Position numbers and translations under genes: made by a program. A DNA stretch of 64,000 bases from Pedobacter suwonensis (lineage in GTDB: Bacteria > Bacteroidota > Bacteroidia > Sphingobacteriales > Sphingobacteriaceae): positions 62,001 through 126,000 of the forward strand of contig NZ_FOJM01000013.1 in NCBI RefSeq assembly GCF_900111825.1, read 5' to 3'. The notes under the pieces were generated by a model. That model saw only the letters and a program-made list of their open reading frames with translations. It searched no databases and was not told the origin of the DNA. Positions 63,378 through 64,000 of this stretch are shown here, piece by piece (positions within the stretch are counted from its first letter, which is position 1; every line of letters starts with the position of its first letter).

Positions 63378-64000
63378 ACCGCTTTCCTGATTTTCAGATC
63401 GTTAAAAGGTACCTGTTTTACTGGTTTAAAAACTCCGGCTGCATATTCGATCATCCAGTTGCCCGGTATTCCGTTTTTAACCTTCAGCAGTTCAACATGC
63501 CACCTGGCGAAGCCTAGTCCGGGTAATCCATCAATGGCCCCGCTTGGCATGGCAGATATGCGCCACCTGGCGGCCGCCAGGGTAGAACTGAGTTTTTCTG
63601 CATTTTTTCGGATTACAAAAGCGGTAACCCTGCTTTTTTCGATTACCAGTTGGAGTCTTCTGCTCTGCGCAAAACTGATCTCATCCAGTTCAGTTACTAC
63701 TGCAGTGAGGCTTTCGCACTTTAATGCTTCCTCACTTGCCCATAATACATCCCTTTCGTTTTGCAGGTCAATAAAAATGATGCGTTCTGGCGATAGGCCA
63801 AAAGTGATGAGTGAAGGAGGGAAGATTTTGCGTTGCGTACTGATCCACAGGCAAAGACCACCTTTTTTCATCAGGGTAGAAAGCAGGACCGAAATAAAGC
63901 CGCCACTTGCCGATGCATCTTCCAGATTTGTCGCTAAAAATTCGTGCAGGGCAGCCAATGGAAATACATTACCCGGGAAAGCATTGGAAATTATGCCCAG
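63374..64000 (-). CDS. imuA: ImuA-like RecA-related protein, 5' end outside window
   Basis: At least 208 residues; the frame stays open to the right edge, where the codons before the TTG at 63958 read SNAFPGNVFP and continue into LAALHEFLATN. G-x-x-HEF is a signature of the ImuA/SulA-like RecA relatives, so the true start is beyond 64000. The core has beta-alpha repeats (GGFISVLLSTLMKKGGLCLWIS; VVTELDEISF) without a clear Walker A in the visible part. ImuA takes part in SOS-induced mutagenesis together with ImuB and DnaE2. Any LexA operator would lie outside the window. Confidence 0.82.
   Translation of the reverse strand: MGIISNAFPGNVFPLAALHEFLATNLEDASASGGFISVLLSTLMKKGGLCLWISTQRKIFPPSLITFGLSPERIIFIDLQNERDVLWASEEALKCESLTAVVTELDEISFAQSRRLQLVIEKSRVTAFVIRKNAEKLSSTLAAARWRISAMPSGAIDGLPGLGFARWHVELLKVKNGIPGNWMIEYAAGVFKPVKQVPFNDLKIRKAV

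Overview
The window reads as a chromosomal segment of a Bacteroidota member, most likely a Sphingobacteriaceae/Pedobacter-like soil or water bacterium (inference). Support comes from two SusC/SusD pairs, a one-protein hybrid two-component regulator, many SusD-type and other lipoproteins, TAnnTTTG-type -7 promoter boxes, poor Shine-Dalgarno signals, and REP-like intergenic palindromes. I saw no rRNA, tRNA, CRISPR array or intact insertion sequence.

Layout. 1-6.8 kb: 3' part of a PAS histidine kinase, a small lipoprotein, a putative secreted zinc protease, a periplasmic aspartyl-protease/PDZ protein, a GNAT relic, an orphan SF2 helicase and a tiny secreted protein. 6.8-10.8 kb: a minus-strand iron-uptake operon (TonB-dependent siderophore receptor plus PepSY membrane protein) with a Fur-like box inside its promoter and a terminator at its end. 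10.97-40.2 kb: a large polysaccharide utilization locus (PUL). Its first arm encodes alpha-galactosidase-like, GH97, GH2 and GH88 enzymes, then the HTCS regulator, then an alginate-lyase-family protein, GH16, GH105 and a DUF4886 SGNH protein. The second arm encodes SusC-SusD-SusC-SusD, a CE15-like glucuronoyl esterase and a DUF4832/fascin-trefoil lipoprotein. Each arm starts with the same promoter architecture: two GTACAAAA-type repeats 21 bp apart, then exactly 20 bp to a TAnnTTTG box. This is the best candidate operator for the HTCS encoded between them. Lyase and esterase with two unsaturated-uronyl hydrolases and galactosidases point to a uronic-acid- and galactose-containing glycan.

40.4-41.9 kb: a two-gene cassette of unknown function with its own promoter, next to a frameshifted serine-recombinase relic; together these look like the scar of a mobile element. 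41.8-50.4 kb: an ABC efflux module (adaptor, TolC, ATPase, two permeases) followed by its own sigma54 activator and NtrB-like kinase. Upstream lie a -24/-12 promoter and a tandem 16-bp repeat, suggesting autoregulation. 50.6-58.6 kb: metabolic genes (TesA-like esterase, SDR, lipase-like protein, YtcJ-like amidohydrolase, GH13 alpha-amylase, guanine-deaminase-like enzyme). 58.6-64 kb: the imuA-imuB-dnaE2 mutagenic repair cassette on the minus strand, with imuA cut by the window end.

All family calls come from reading motifs by eye; no database search was run.
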